Notes under the pieces: model-generated | The model's input: the letters and a program-made list of their open reading frames with translations, nothing else | Databases searched by the model: none | What the model was told of the DNA's origin: nothing | Position numbers and translations under genes: made by a program | Shown here: piece by piece, positions 8,426 through 15,796 of the stretch | How positions within the stretch are numbered: position 1 is the stretch's first letter | How the letters are laid out: the number at the start of each line of letters is the position of its first letter | Assembly (NCBI RefSeq): GCF_012524165.2 | Contig: NZ_JABACJ020000011.1 | Span: 83,835-147,834, forward strand | DNA: 64,000 bases | Reading direction: 5' to 3' | DNA from: Faecalicatena faecalis | Lineage (GTDB): Bacteria; Bacillota; Clostridia; Lachnospirales; Lachnospiraceae

Positions 8426-9375
8426 TTGATGCGGACAATGTTTCCGCCAAATACATCAAGCCGATATTAGATGAGCTTTCCAAATATGGAAATGTAACAT
8501 ACAAAAGAATTTATGGTGACTGGACCAGTACGTACAGTTCCAGTTGGAAGGAAGAGCTTTTACAGAATTCGATTACGCCGATCCAGCAGTTCAGCTATAC
8601 CCATGGTAAAAATGCGACCGATTCCGCGATGATCATCGACGCAATGGATATGTTGTATACAAGTGAGTTAGAAGGATTCTGCCTGGTATCCAGCGACAGC
8701 GATTTTACGAAGCTGGCCAGCCGCCTGCGTGAGAGTGGAAAGACGGTCATCGGCATGGGGGAAGATAAGACTCCGGTGCCGTTCCGTAAGGCGTGTGATA
8801 TCTTTACGGTCCTGGAATTGCTGCTGGAAGATAACACCATAGAAAAAGAAGAAAAGGCCTTGGTCCATGCGACAAATAAGGAAAGTAAAAAGTGCAATAC
8901 CGATGTGGTTTCTAAGAATCAGATTGAAGAAGCCGTTGTAAAAATTATTACAGAGAATCAGAACAATGATAAAGAGACTGGACTGGGCGAGGTGGGAAGC
9001 CGTCTTGTTAAGCTGTACCCGGATTTTGATGTCCGTCGTTATGGATACAGCCTTCTGTCCAAGTTTCTGGAGACATTTCCCAAATTAAAGTTGAAACAGG
9101 ATGGAACCCAGGTGACGGTGACCGTGTATGAGGATAAGAGCAAGAAAGAAATGCTGGAAGAATATATCATCATGCTTGTCCAGAATGCCGGGGCCCAGGG
9201 CGTCTCACTCGGAACATTAGGGAATAAGATACGGAACCGGTTCGGTGATTTCAAGGTCAGAGATTACGGATACTCTCAATTCAAACAGTATATCCAAAGC
9301 TTTCCAGAGATTCAGATCCGGGATGACGGAGAACAGAACTGGGCAGTTTACGGGAAGAACTACAAAGGGGTGTGA
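8401..9375 (+). CDS. NYN-domain RNase-like protein with two OST-HTH/LOTUS domains
   Basis: 324 residues from ATG 8401 (GGAGAGG upstream; the frame is also open from 8368). The N-terminal ~150 residues form a PIN-like NYN nuclease domain with the acidic residues in ALLIDADNVSAKY, DSAMIIDAMD and SSDSDFTKLASRLRESG. Two OST-HTH/LOTUS repeats follow a linker: GLGEVGSRLVKLYPDFDVRR and VSLGTLGNKIRNRFGDFKVR, each continuing into RDYGYS-like helices. LOTUS domains are associated with RNA binding. The likely role is RNA cleavage or RNA surveillance, inferred from the domains only. Confidence 0.87.
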   Translation: MDDKYALLIDADNVSAKYIKPILDELSKYGNVTYKRIYGDWTSTYSSSWKEELLQNSITPIQQFSYTHGKNATDSAMIIDAMDMLYTSELEGFCLVSSDSDFTKLASRLRESGKTVIGMGEDKTPVPFRKACDIFTVLELLLEDNTIEKEEKALVHATNKESKKCNTDVVSKNQIEEAVVKIITENQNNDKETGLGEVGSRLVKLYPDFDVRRYGYSLLSKFLETFPKLKLKQDGTQVTVTVYEDKSKKEMLEEYIIMLVQNAGAQGVSLGTLGNKIRNRFGDFKVRDYGYSQFKQYIQSFPEIQIRDDGEQNWAVYGKNYKGV

Positions 9376-9411
9376 CCCCTTTTCACACGTTATTTAGAGA
9401 AATTACAAAGG

Positions 9412-9435
9412 CCCAGGCTTCTGCCTGGGTTTTTT
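9412..9435 (+). terminator. Rho-independent terminator after the NYN gene
   Basis: A perfect 7-bp stem, CCCAGGC with GCCTGGG around a TTCT loop, is followed by six T at 9430-9435. It ends the AIM24-YfcE-NYN operon. Confidence 0.9.
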
Positions 9436-9539
9436 CAATATTAAAAAACTACAATCATAGTGATACAAGAAAAATAACAGAAAATCACAACATGAATTTG
9501 TCTAAATCTTACAAAAAAAATGAGGATTTATCAAACATA

Positions 9540-9600
9540 TTGACAGATAAAACAAAAGGTGTTAGTCTCAAAATGTAAACGTTATCAGAAAACGTTTGCA
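9540..9600 (+). promoter_or_regulatory. Promoter with tandem cre/LacI-like operators
   Basis: TTGACA at 9540-9545 and a weak TAGTCT at 9563-9568 (17-base spacer) precede two LacI-family half-symmetric sites. TGTAAACGTTATCA at 9574-9587 fits the CcpA cre consensus, and AGAAAACGTTTGCA lies at 9587-9600. Both share the AAACGTT core with the perfect palindrome at 10701-10720. They could therefore be autoregulatory sites for the adjacent LacI protein, CcpA sites, or both. Confidence 0.65.
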
Positions 9601-9613
9601 AGAGGAGGAAGCT

Positions 9614-10633
9614 ATGAAATCCAGCACGTTAAAGGATATCGCCAAGAAGTTGAATCTATCAGTAGCAACGGTATCGAGGGCGGTCAACAATAAAGAATAT
9701 GTGAAGGAAGAGACAAGAAAGAGAGTACTTGAGGCATTGGAAGAATATAATTATGTTCCCAATGAGGTCGCACGCTCCTTAAAGCTTCAGTCTACGAAGA
9801 CAATAGCAGTCATACTGCCGGATATCTGTGAGGCATTTTTCGGCGAGATCATCAAAGGAATCGATCAGATCGTTTCCCCGAAGGGGTATACGATCATCGT
9901 AGCCGATACGAACGAGAAGAAAGAGAATGAGGAAAAATATCTTGCGCTCCTACAGCAGAAGCGGATCGATGCACTCGTATTTGCCACAGTAGATTTATCA
10001 GGTTGTAATGTTAAGAAATATCTTCCCAGTCTCCCGGTGATTTTTATTGATAATATACCAGAGCTGGAAGGAATCGACTCCGTTACCATTGACAATGTGC
10101 AGGCCAGCAGCATGGCGATCGATTACTTATTAGAGCAGGGACACAGGCGGATCGCTACGATCATTGGATCGGTGAAAGAGACTACAGGATTTGCAAGGCG
10201 CGAGGGGTATCTCAAGGCGCTTGAAAAACAGGGAATCCCTGTGGATGAGTATTTGATCCAGTATGGGAATTATAAGGAGAATGACGGATTCAGATGTATG
10301 GAAAAGCTGATTCAGAACATTAAGGAGCATCCCTTCACATCTGTTTATGTCACATCTGAGAAGATGACATTCGGAGCGATCAAAGCGATTCGGGAGTATG
10401 GTCTTCGTGTTCCAGATGACATTTCACTGGTCGGTTTTGATGTACAGGATAAGGCACAACTGATCAGTCCGAGCATCACGACAGTGCGTCAGCCAGAGAA
10501 TCTGATTGGAAGCAGAGTGGGAGAACTTCTCCTCAGACGGCTGGAGGAGAAGGATGAAGAACAGCGGATACCGCAGCAGATACTTTTGAGGCCATCTATT
10601 GTAGTAGGTCAGAGTGTAAAAAAAGTGAACTGA
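9614..10633 (+). CDS. LacI-family regulator of the ribose-type ABC operon
   Basis: 339 residues from ATG 9614, with GAGGAGGA upstream. The N-terminal HTH is STLKDIAKKLNLSVATVSRAVNN, the hinge contains EVARSLKLQST, and a type-I periplasmic-binding-protein effector domain follows (TIAVILPDICEAFFGEIIKG, SLVGFDVQDKAQ, SITTVRQPENLIG). It lies immediately upstream of the ABC/M81/M24 operon, whose leader carries a perfect 20-bp palindrome. Local control of that operon is therefore likely (inference). The effector sugar is unknown. Confidence 0.92.
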   Translation: MKSSTLKDIAKKLNLSVATVSRAVNNKEYVKEETRKRVLEALEEYNYVPNEVARSLKLQSTKTIAVILPDICEAFFGEIIKGIDQIVSPKGYTIIVADTNEKKENEEKYLALLQQKRIDALVFATVDLSGCNVKKYLPSLPVIFIDNIPELEGIDSVTIDNVQASSMAIDYLLEQGHRRIATIIGSVKETTGFARREGYLKALEKQGIPVDEYLIQYGNYKENDGFRCMEKLIQNIKEHPFTSVYVTSEKMTFGAIKAIREYGLRVPDDISLVGFDVQDKAQLISPSITTVRQPENLIGSRVGELLLRRLEEKDEEQRIPQQILLRPSIVVGQSVKKVN

Positions 10634-10639
10634 ACAAGT

Positions 10640-10684
10640 GCTGGAGGGTATTTATGGGGGGCTTTGCCATAAATATCTTCCAGC
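10640..10684 (+). other. Long 18-bp hairpin between regulator and transporter operon
   Basis: The arms 10640-10657 and 10667-10684 pair over 18 bp with two G-T pairs around the loop GGGGCTTTG. An A-run, not a T-run, follows on the plus strand, so it is not a classical intrinsic terminator in either direction. It probably forms the 3' end of the lacI transcript, either factor-dependent or as a stabiliser. Confidence 0.55.
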
Positions 10685-10700
10685 AAAAAAATTTAACATT

Positions 10701-10720
10701 TTCTGTAAACGTTTACAGAA
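10701..10720 (+). promoter_or_regulatory. Perfect 20-bp LacI-type operator
   Basis: TTCTGTAAACGTTTACAGAA is fully self-complementary with a central CG, the standard LacI-family operator form. It lies 25 bases before the ATPase start codon and shares its core with the two sites at 9574-9600 upstream of the LacI gene. It most likely controls the ABC operon through the LacI protein at 9614-10633. Confidence 0.75.
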
Positions 10721-10744
10721 ATATGGAAAAGAAAGGAAAATGAG

Positions 10745-12265
10745 GTGAGAAGTTTGCAAGAAGAGCTATTGAGGATGGAGGGAATCTGTAAAACATTCCC
10801 AGGAGTCAAAGCATTGGATGAAGCTGCGATTACTGTGAAAAGGGGAGAGATCCATGCACTGATGGGGGAAAATGGGGCTGGCAAATCTACACTGATGAAA
10901 GTATTGAACGGTCTTCTGGAGCCAGACAAGGGACAGATATGGTTCGATGGGGAAGAAATCCACGTGGAAAATCCAGCAGCGGCATTGAAGAAGGGAATCG
11001 CCATGATTTATCAGGAGCTGAATCCTGTAAGGGATATGACCGTGGCAGAGAACATATTTCTTGGGAGAGAGTTCACAAGAGGAAAAAGCTTTATTGTGGA
11101 TAAGAAGAAGGGGGAAGAAGAGGCAAAGGTACTTTTGGAAAAGTTTCAGCTCGACGTGAAGCCGGGGGCAAAGATGCGAGGTCTGTCTATTGCGAAGATG
11201 CAGATGATAGAAATCGTGAAGGCCGTATCCTCGGGGGCGAAGCTGATCGTTATGGATGAACCGACCTCTTCCCTGACAGACGATGAGATCCGCGTCTTGT
11301 TCGGAAAAATCATGGAATTAAAAAAGGAACAGGTTTCGGTCGTTTATATTTCACATCGTATGGAAGAAATATTTGAGATTGCCGATACGGTGACAGTCAT
11401 GAGGGATGGCAAATTTATAGATACAAAGAGGATTGATGAAATTGATAAGAATGCGTTGATACATATGATGGTGGGACGCGAACTTTCCAATATCTTTCCG
11501 AAAGTATCCATAGAGATAAAAGAACCTCTGTTGGAGGTCAAGAACTTAAATTCCCGCCGCTTTTCGGATATCACATTTCATGTAAGGAGAGGGGAGATTC
11601 TTGGGTTTTATGGTCTAGTGGGTGCCGGAAGGAGTGAAATCTTCAAAAGTATCTTTGGGATGGACCCTTATGACAGTGGAGAAATTGTCGTAGAAGGCAA
11701 AACAGTCCATATCAAAAATCCCCACCAGGCCATTGAGGCAGGTATCGCTATGGTGACAGAGGATAGAAAAGAGTATGGACTGGTATTATGCAGGTCCATA
11801 CGGGAAAATATTGCACTTCCGAATCTGGATCACTTTAAGAAAAAATTATTCCTGGACGGCAGGAAGGAAGAAAAGGAATGTAAGAGTATAGCGGAAAAGA
11901 TTTCTGTCAAGATGAGCAGTATGAGCCAACTGGCCGGCAACCTGTCAGGCGGCAATCAACAGAAGGTCGTGCTTTCGAAATGGCTGATGCAGGAGCCGAA
12001 GATTCTGGTCCTGGACGAGCCGACAAGAGGAATCGACGTAGGGGCTAAGGCAGAGATTCACTCCTTGATGTGTGAGTTCGCAAAACAAGGGATGGCAATT
12101 GTCATGATTTCTTCCGAGCTTCCAGAAGTGATGGGGATGAGTGACAGAATCATGGTAATGGGAGAAGGAAAAATCAAAGGAGAATTCCGGTACGGAGAGT
12201 ATTCACAGGATGAAATACTGGCCTGTGCTTTAAGTGGGAAGGAGTATGTGAACAATGAACAATAA
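10745..12265 (+). CDS. Ribose/galactose-type ABC transporter ATPase (RbsA/MglA family)
   Basis: Tandem ATPase of a CUT2 sugar importer, about 506 residues with two nucleotide-binding domains. The first has Walker A GENGAGKST and Walker B LIVMDEPTSSL. The second has the degenerate P-loop GLVGAGRSE that is normal in this family, signature LSGGNQQKV and Walker B LVLDEPTRGID. The frame begins at GTG 10745, but TTG 10754 has a better-placed GAGGTGA, so the true start may be there. The gene overlaps the permease gene by 11 bases. Confidence 0.93.
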   Translation: MRSLQEELLRMEGICKTFPGVKALDEAAITVKRGEIHALMGENGAGKSTLMKVLNGLLEPDKGQIWFDGEEIHVENPAAALKKGIAMIYQELNPVRDMTVAENIFLGREFTRGKSFIVDKKKGEEEAKVLLEKFQLDVKPGAKMRGLSIAKMQMIEIVKAVSSGAKLIVMDEPTSSLTDDEIRVLFGKIMELKKEQVSVVYISHRMEEIFEIADTVTVMRDGKFIDTKRIDEIDKNALIHMMVGRELSNIFPKVSIEIKEPLLEVKNLNSRRFSDITFHVRRGEILGFYGLVGAGRSEIFKSIFGMDPYDSGEIVVEGKTVHIKNPHQAIEAGIAMVTEDRKEYGLVLCRSIRENIALPNLDHFKKKLFLDGRKEEKECKSIAEKISVKMSSMSQLAGNLSGGNQQKVVLSKWLMQEPKILVLDEPTRGIDVGAKAEIHSLMCEFAKQGMAIVMISSELPEVMGMSDRIMVMGEGKIKGEFRYGEYSQDEILACALSGKEYVNNEQ

Positions 12266-13241
12266 AAAAGCAGTACTGAGTAATGAGAATATCGCCTTGT
12301 ATTTAAGAAGTTATGCACTCATGGGAATCTTCCTTCTGATGTGTATCGCATTTGCGGTTGCCTCTCCGACATTCTTAACAATGTCAAATATTATAGGTGT
12401 TTTCCGGCAGATATCAACGAACGGTATCCTTGCAATCGGGATGACATTAGTCATTATTACAGGAGGTATCGATCTCTCTATTGGACCTCTGGCAGCAATT
12501 GCAGGTGTTGTTTCAGCAATGATCCTGGAGAAGAATCCAGACCTGTTCATACCGGCCGTTCTATCCGGCATTGTTGCTGCAGCCATTATGAGCATGTGGA
12601 CAGGCTTTCTGGTCGCTAAGATGAGAATCGCTCCTTTTATCGCATCTCTGTCCACCATGTCAATTGCCAAGGGAATCGCACTTCTGATCGCGGACGGCGT
12701 TCCCCATACCATCTCAAATGAGTCCTACATCAAGCTTGGCAATGGGTATCTGTGGGACCCAAATAAGACGGGAGGCTTAAGTATTCCGACCCCGGTATTA
12801 GTGATTTTTATCGTGGCAATTGTCATCGGGATCATTTTATATAAAACCAAATACGGCCGTCATATCTATGCTGTCGGCGGAAATGAGAATGCCGCTATTG
12901 CATCTGGTATTAATGCGGCAAGGGTAAAATTTTGTACCTATGTTTTGAACGGCCTGTTGTGTGGAATCGCAGGGATCGTGCTTGCCGGAAGAATCACATC
13001 CGGTCAGCCCACGGCAGCGACAGGCTACGAGATGGATGCGATCACGGCTGTCATAGTAGGCGGAACGAGTATGACAGGCGGTGTTGGCAAGATAGGCGGA
13101 ACAATTATTGGCGCGTTGATAATCGGAGTTCTCAATAATGGACTGATTCTTATGGGAGTGTCGTCCTACTATCAGCAGATTATCAAGGGCATCATCATTG
13201 CCGTCGCAGTGTTACTGGACATGAAAACAAAGAAGAATTAG
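12255..13241 (+). CDS. Ribose-type ABC transporter permease (RbsC family)
   Basis: Hydrophobic permease of 328 residues with about eight to ten membrane segments. It contains the RbsC/BPD_transp_2 motifs GMTLVIITGGIDLSIG, AVGGNENAA and GGTSMTGGVGKIGGTIIGA. It partners the tandem ATPase upstream and the binding lipoprotein downstream. The substrate is probably a monosaccharide or small glycoside. Confidence 0.93.
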   Translation: MNNKKAVLSNENIALYLRSYALMGIFLLMCIAFAVASPTFLTMSNIIGVFRQISTNGILAIGMTLVIITGGIDLSIGPLAAIAGVVSAMILEKNPDLFIPAVLSGIVAAAIMSMWTGFLVAKMRIAPFIASLSTMSIAKGIALLIADGVPHTISNESYIKLGNGYLWDPNKTGGLSIPTPVLVIFIVAIVIGIILYKTKYGRHIYAVGGNENAAIASGINAARVKFCTYVLNGLLCGIAGIVLAGRITSGQPTAATGYEMDAITAVIVGGTSMTGGVGKIGGTIIGALIIGVLNNGLILMGVSSYYQQIIKGIIIAVAVLLDMKTKKN

Positions 13242-13258
13242 AAAAGGAGAGCTGTATT

Positions 13259-14278
13259 ATGAAAAAGAGATTATTAAGTCTGCTGCTTTGTGCAGCAATG
13301 GTTATGACAATGTTAGCCGGATGCGGAGGTTCCAAGGATTCCGCAAAGAGCGGAGATGACACAAAAAAGACAGATGACCAGAGTAAAGACAGCGGCTCAA
13401 AGGATCAGAAGGTGTATAAGATCGGAGTCTCCACACAGGCCTGGAAGTATGAATTCATTAAGAATATGGTAAATGCTCTCAATAAACTGGATGATGACAT
13501 GGACAATGTTGAGCTTGTCATGGTGGATAGCGAAGATTCCGTAGAGAAACAGCTAAGTGATGTCGATACGATGATCGCGCAGGGCGTGGATGGCATTCTT
13601 TTGAACTGCTTAAGCTTTGAAGGAAGCTCTTCTGCAGTGGAGGCGTGCAAGAATGCGGGAATTCCGTTGGTTGAATTTATCTCTTATACAGAAAATGAGG
13701 ACTATGCGACCTTCGTGGGGACCGATGTAAAATCCTCCGGTATTATGGCGATGGATCTCATTGCAGATTCTATAGATAAAAAGGGAAAATTATTCGAAAT
13801 CCAGGGTGTCATCGGCCATACCGCACAGATCAACAGAGGAGCTGGGATTGCCGAAGAATTAAAGAAATATCCAGACATCGAGCTGGTAGAATCCCAGTCT
13901 GGTGAATTTTCAAAGGATAAGGCTATGGCTGTAACAGAAGCATGGCTGGCAAAATATCCGGCAGGAGAAATCGATGCAATCGTAGCCCACAATGACCAGA
14001 TGGCATTAGGTGCATTGAATGCATGCCAGGCTGCCAACAGGACAGAAATCAAGATTGTCGGGATCGACGGAGATGCAGAGTCCCTTCAGGCAGTCATTGA
14101 TGGAAAGATGGCAGCGACCGTAGTGGATTATTGTGAAGAGGAATGCAGACTCGCAGTAGAAGAAATGGTCAGCATCCTGGATGGAAATGAGCCAAAGAAG
14201 GAAATCCTGGCAGATTATGTGCCAGTCAGCACAAAAGAAGAGGCAGAGAAATTCCTGGATCTGCGCTCAGGCAATTAA
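13259..14278 (+). CDS. Ribose-type ABC sugar-binding lipoprotein
   Basis: 339-residue periplasmic-binding-protein type I lipoprotein. The signal peptide ends in the lipobox LAGCGGS, a charged linker follows, and the fold then begins at KVYKIGVSTQAWKYEF. The motifs DTMIAQGVDGILLN, AHNDQMALGALNA and VGIDGDAESLQAVIDGKMAATV resemble ribose/allose/xylose-binding proteins. GGAG precedes ATG 13259. The ligand should be the substrate of the downstream M81/GH-like/M24 enzymes. Confidence 0.92.
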   Translation: MKKRLLSLLLCAAMVMTMLAGCGGSKDSAKSGDDTKKTDDQSKDSGSKDQKVYKIGVSTQAWKYEFIKNMVNALNKLDDDMDNVELVMVDSEDSVEKQLSDVDTMIAQGVDGILLNCLSFEGSSSAVEACKNAGIPLVEFISYTENEDYATFVGTDVKSSGIMAMDLIADSIDKKGKLFEIQGVIGHTAQINRGAGIAEELKKYPDIELVESQSGEFSKDKAMAVTEAWLAKYPAGEIDAIVAHNDQMALGALNACQAANRTEIKIVGIDGDAESLQAVIDGKMAATVVDYCEEECRLAVEEMVSILDGNEPKKEILADYVPVSTKEEAEKFLDLRSGN

Positions 14279-14338
14279 GCACTTATATTTTTAGAGGGGC
14301 AAAAGACACTCCCAATGAATCAGTAAAGGAAGATGCAG

Positions 14339-15796
14339 ATGAAGATACTAGAAGGCTCATTTCAATGCGAAGCAAATACGTTTTGCAGACAAAGGGCGAA
14401 GAGAGAGGATTTTGAATTATTTGAAGGGGAAGAGCTGCTAAAAAAAATGGCAGCTACCCCTGTATTCCGGGAAGCAGGGGCACAGGTCGTTCCGCTGATC
14501 TATGCAAGTGCCCTGCCCAGCGGGATGGTATCACGGGAAGCATTTGAATATTATAAGAAGATTTTCACAGAACTCATAGAAAAGAATAGAGATGCAGATG
14601 GAATCTATCTGTATCTGCATGGCTCAATGTATGTCGACGGCCTGGGAAGCGGAGAAGAGTATCTCATAAAGGCGATTCGCAAGATCGTTGGAGATAAGCT
14701 GCCGATATCGGTCGCACTGGACTACCATGCGAACCTGTCCGATGGATTTCTCCAGAATGTGAATGCCGTACAAGGATTTCGGACGGCTCCTCATGTGGAT
14801 CATGACGACACAGAAAGAAGAGCGGCCAGGTCTCTTCTGAAATGCATTCGAAACCAGTCATGCCCTTCCTTGGCATACATCAGAGTTCCATATTTAGGAG
14901 GGGATGCAGCAACAACAGAGAAAGAACCATTTTTAAGTATCACGAAGTATTTAGAGAGCCTGGACAAGGAGGAAGAGATGATTTCCTGTGCTTTCTTTAA
15001 CGGACAGCCCTGGTATGACTCTTCTTATACGGGCAACTGTGCTGTAATCTCCGGGCTCAATGTCCAGAAAAGCAGAGAGGCGGCCTTACGGCTTGCAAAA
15101 ATGTTTTGGGATGGAAGGGAGAATCTAAAGCTTAATCACGCACTGCCCGTAGACCAGGCGGTCGAGGAGTCCTTAAAAAACCAGGAGGGAGTTCTTTTTG
15201 TTACAGATTCCGGGGATAATACGACGGCGGGAGCGAACGGGGAAGGGACGCTCCTGCTTCGGAAATATCTGGAACGGAATCAGGAAAATGTCCTGATCTG
15301 TGGAATCCTGGATGCAGACACAGTCAATGGATTTTTAGATCAAGAGCCCGGGACAGAAAAAGAAATTGTTCTGTGCCGTGGTCAAGCTGGGAAACAGGAA
15401 ATAGAGACAAAATTAAGTGTCGTCTTAAAGAAAAAAGGAATTGTCTATGGATGGGCCGGAGATGAGGTCGGTGAAGGTGTATTAGCAGGGTGTGGTAATA
15501 CAGATATCGTGTTGACGAATGCGAGGGCAGCATTTACGACACCTAAGCATTTCAAGAAGATGGGAATAGACCCTGATAAATACCGTGTGATAGTGATAAA
15601 GATGGGATATTTATTTCCAAGATTAAGAGAAATTTCAGACCGCTTCATCTTTGCCATGACACCTGGAATTAGCAGCAATGATTTTGCACAGATCGAGTAT
15701 CAGAGACTGAAGAAAAAGATGTATCCCATAGATCAGACCATCACATGGGAAGATATTTTAGAGGAAAATCAGATAGAAGAGGAGGTGCACCTATGA
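14339..15796 (+). CDS. M81-family (MlrC-like) metallo-hydrolase
   Basis: 485 residues from ATG 14339; AAAGGA at 14325-14330 is well spaced for this codon and too close for the ATG at 14333. It matches the M81 family named after microcystinase MlrC: an N-terminal EGSFQCEANTF stretch, YLYLHGSMYVDGLGSGEEYL, the metal motif DYHAN (Asp128, His130) and APHVDHDD (His152 region). A C-terminal MlrC domain has TDSGDNTTAGANGEGT. Many family members are encoded beside sugar or peptide ABC importers with no known substrate. No signal peptide is seen, so it is cytoplasmic. The ATGA overlap with the next gene shows coupling. Confidence 0.88.
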   Translation: MKILEGSFQCEANTFCRQRAKREDFELFEGEELLKKMAATPVFREAGAQVVPLIYASALPSGMVSREAFEYYKKIFTELIEKNRDADGIYLYLHGSMYVDGLGSGEEYLIKAIRKIVGDKLPISVALDYHANLSDGFLQNVNAVQGFRTAPHVDHDDTERRAARSLLKCIRNQSCPSLAYIRVPYLGGDAATTEKEPFLSITKYLESLDKEEEMISCAFFNGQPWYDSSYTGNCAVISGLNVQKSREAALRLAKMFWDGRENLKLNHALPVDQAVEESLKNQEGVLFVTDSGDNTTAGANGEGTLLLRKYLERNQENVLICGILDADTVNGFLDQEPGTEKEIVLCRGQAGKQEIETKLSVVLKKKGIVYGWAGDEVGEGVLAGCGNTDIVLTNARAAFTTPKHFKKMGIDPDKYRVIVIKMGYLFPRLREISDRFIFAMTPGISSNDFAQIEYQRLKKKMYPIDQTITWEDILEENQIEEEVHL

